Shown in pieces: positions 40,099 through 41,790 of a stretch of DNA of 41,790 nucleotides. The DNA comes from Candidatus Heimdallarchaeota archaeon (GTDB lineage: Archaea; Asgardarchaeota; Heimdallarchaeia; Heimdallarchaeales; Heimdallarchaeaceae), in contig JAGXNV010000004.1 of the NCBI GenBank assembly GCA_019894795.1, positions 1-41,790 of the forward strand, given 5' to 3'. Positions within the stretch are counted from its first letter, which is position 1. The number at the start of each line of letters is the position of its first letter. The translations under genes and the position numbers were made by a program. The notes under the pieces were generated by a model. That model had not been told where the DNA came from. It made no database searches and saw only the letters and a program-made list of their open reading frames with translations.

Positions 40099-41790
40099 TC
40101 ACCCTATTTGTTTTTCTTCATTGCTAAGAATTAAAGTACTTACCATTTTTGTTCTATACGAAGGCAATCTACTAACAATTAAAATAAGAAAAATTGGAAT
40201 CAGAAGCACTGAAATTAAGGAGCCAATTAGAGCAATAATTGAACTGATTTCAAAATGTATTGCTTGATATTGACCAAGAAGAATTTTAGGTAAAGTCCAC
40301 TTCAACACGCCTAAAAGAGAAAAAGCAATAAAGCTGCCTAAAAATGAATAATTGAACCAAAATATGAAATACTGTGCAAAAACATTTCTTAGCGAACTTC
40401 TATAACTGAAGCCTCTTGAATATAGTTTTGCAATAGTTTGAAGATTTGAAAGGAACAGTTCAAGAATAACAGGAATTGAGATCAGTAAAATTACTAATGC
40501 AGCAGTACTTTCCAAGAAGAGAAGATAGTTTACTAAATATGATTCGCCAATTTGTGTGGTTACCGTTATTGCATCTTGTGGGATATTATACTCGTAATAC
40601 ATTATTTCCCGAAAAGAATTTATTTGGTTTGTATCCTTGAAATTCATATAGATATATTTTGCATATGTTAGATTAAGATTAGAATCAATCATTTGCAAGG
40701 GTATCATGATATGCTGATTCAAACCACTACGAGGATTTGTTGCATCGAATCGAGCAACATCAATGATCGACCCATTCTGAACATAATTCTTATTTCCCAT
40801 GAGAATACCCAATATAACAGCTTCATCTCTCATTATTCCATATTTTGCAAAACTTTCCATATCAATTACACATGAAGTTGGATCTTCTTGCATTCTTTGA
40901 AAAACTTCTTCTGTGGTTTGAAATTCGAAGATATTTACGTCTAATCCCTCTTCTAAGAAAGAAGGAAGTGTTATTGGGTCTATAATTTTTACTGTTATAT
41001 CTATTGTCTTATCTTCAGTGACTATTATTCCTTGCGCATGAAAAATGCTTGTATACACTTCAATTTCAGATCTATCTAGTAGTGTTCGGATATTTTCTTC
41101 AAATTCAGGAAGATGATTAGCCCTATCTACCCTAAGAACCATATCTGGCATGCTAATAGATCCAACACTATTTTGTTCTTCAACAATTGTTGAACCTACA
41201 AAAATCCATGTAAAACTTACACCAAAGAACAGAATGAAAATCAGAAAACCTATTTTTTTATTTTTATATATACTTCTTTTGAAAATCTTCTGATATACTC
41301 TCAGTTTCTCATTATTTTTTCTCCTTCCAAGAAACAGAACATTTCCAAACTGGAGTAAACGGTTTAATACTATTATCACCATAATTGTCAGCGAGACTAT
41401 TACTAAAATTAATCCTGAAAGAGCAACAAAAACTCCCATATAATCTTCTTTTTGACCCTCAAAAGAAACAAACAGAAGTGAAAATGTATTGAAGTTAAAC
41501 ACTTTCTGTAACCAATACAAAAGCGGAACATAATTCAACAACAAAATACCTGTGACAAACACTACTCCAGCTATCCCTAGATATTTCTTTCTAACTTTTG
41601 GTTTTTTGAGGATAAAATCAATAATTTGCTTAAAGTCTCCTTTTTCTGCACTTATTAGTGATGTTTTTTCTATATCAGGAAAACATGTTTTATATATTTC
41701 TTGTATCTGTAGAATGAACGCTAGAAGAATTAATAATATATGAAGACTAAATAAAAGCCAAAAAGTTAAATCAATTATCAATCCTAGAAC
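40099..41790 (-). CDS. Second FtsX-like ABC permease, N-terminus beyond window
   Basis: At least 560 residues, with the frame open through the right end of the window, so the start lies outside. Visible parts: a hydrophobic helix near the edge, helices near 68-90 and 115-140, a long outside region (about 195-415; ALT dipeptides and N-x-S/T sites), and four C-terminal helices (about 415-440, 470-495, 520-545) like FtsX. It is probably the first known gene of the exporter operon and pairs with the 895-residue permease. The TTG at 41781 is unlikely to be the true start because the open frame continues. Confidence 0.75.
   Translation of the reverse strand, partial: VLGLIIDLTFWLLFSLHILLILLAFILQIQEIYKTCFPDIEKTSLISAEKGDFKQIIDFILKKPKVRKKYLGIAGVVFVTGILLLNYVPLLYWLQKVFNFNTFSLLFVSFEGQKEDYMGVFVALSGLILVIVSLTIMVIIVLNRLLQFGNVLFLGRRKNNEKLRVYQKIFKRSIYKNKKIGFLIFILFFGVSFTWIFVGSTIVEEQNSVGSISMPDMVLRVDRANHLPEFEENIRTLLDRSEIEVYTSIFHAQGIIVTEDKTIDITVKIIDPITLPSFLEEGLDVNIFEFQTTEEVFQRMQEDPTSCVIDMESFAKYGIMRDEAVILGILMGNKNYVQNGSIIDVARFDATNPRSGLNQHIMIPLQMIDSNLNLTYAKYIYMNFKDTNQINSFREIMYYEYNIPQDAITVTTQIGESYLVNYLLFLESTAALVILLISIPVILELFLSNLQTIAKLYSRGFSYRSSLRNVFAQYFIFWFNYSFLGSFIAFSLLGVLKWTLPKILLGQYQAIHFEISSIIALIGSLISVLLIPIFLILIVSRLPSYRTKMVSTLILSNEEKQIG

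Overview
The window looks like a chromosome segment from an AT-rich archaeon, most likely an Asgard-type lineage. Archaeal markers seen directly are ribosomal protein L40e, aEF1-beta with its zinc-ribbon partner, Pelota, Hjc, Pth2, TruD, a DnaG-like primase, archaeal TyrRS, geranylgeranyl-reductase-type flavoprotein, the ArcS/RaSEA archaeosine pair, and an archaeal SRP (7S) RNA with helix 1, a GGAG helix 6 loop and the conserved helix 8. Shine-Dalgarno sites are almost always GGTGA five to seven bases before ATG. The Asgard assignment is an inference, based on this gene mix, a longin/roadblock-like two-domain protein and many zinc-ribbon and coiled-coil proteins. No marker gene here settles it.

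Layout. 1-2.6 kb: end of a membrane methyltransferase, a decayed small gene, a DUF6544-like protein and a SIS-domain sugar-phosphate enzyme. 2.7-5.7 kb: overlapping arcS-raSEA operon for archaeosine tRNA modification. 5.7-13.9 kb: longin-like protein, GAF/PAS histidine-kinase-like sensor, aEF1-beta plus zinc ribbon, three unrecognised or weakly recognised proteins, a geranylgeranyl reductase family flavoprotein and a small zinc ribbon. 14.2-16.7 kb: a promoter-led four-gene operon of coiled-coil proteins with a winged-helix regulator; I recognise no described system in it. 16.7-18.1 kb: solitary C5 DNA methyltransferase, tRNA-Val(CAC), and an unassigned structured RNA candidate. 18.2-21.0 kb: TyrRS and DnaG with an expanded RPSSG repeat. 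21.0-25.6 kb: an RNA-like three-stem intergenic structure, a membrane-anchored coiled coil, L40e, a COG1340-type coiled coil, a KH protein, Pth2 and TruD. 25.7-34.3 kb: NfnAB-type electron-bifurcating oxidoreductase, RimI-like acetyltransferase, Hjc, Pelota, COG2108-type radical SAM protein, site-2 protease, Ncs6/TtuA tRNA thiolase, rubrerythrin. 34.5-34.9 kb: SRP RNA. 35-36.5 kb: second copy of the decayed small gene, an HNH protein rich in zinc fingers, and a 47-residue TFIIB-type zinc ribbon. 36.5-41.8 kb: MacB/LolCDE-like ABC exporter operon (two large FtsX-like permeases, ATPase, small membrane protein), cut by the window end.

Translation and RNA maturation dominate: archaeosine, pseudouridine and 2-thiouridine tRNA enzymes, TyrRS, tRNA-Val, Pth2, aEF1-beta, Pelota, L40e and SRP RNA. 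Redox functions are NfnAB and rubrerythrin. The parts least explained by known biology are the 14.2-16.7 kb coiled-coil/winged-helix operon, the 17.87-18.10 kb RNA candidate, the zinc-ribbon genes beside the ABC exporter, and the paired interrupted small genes near both ends of the window.
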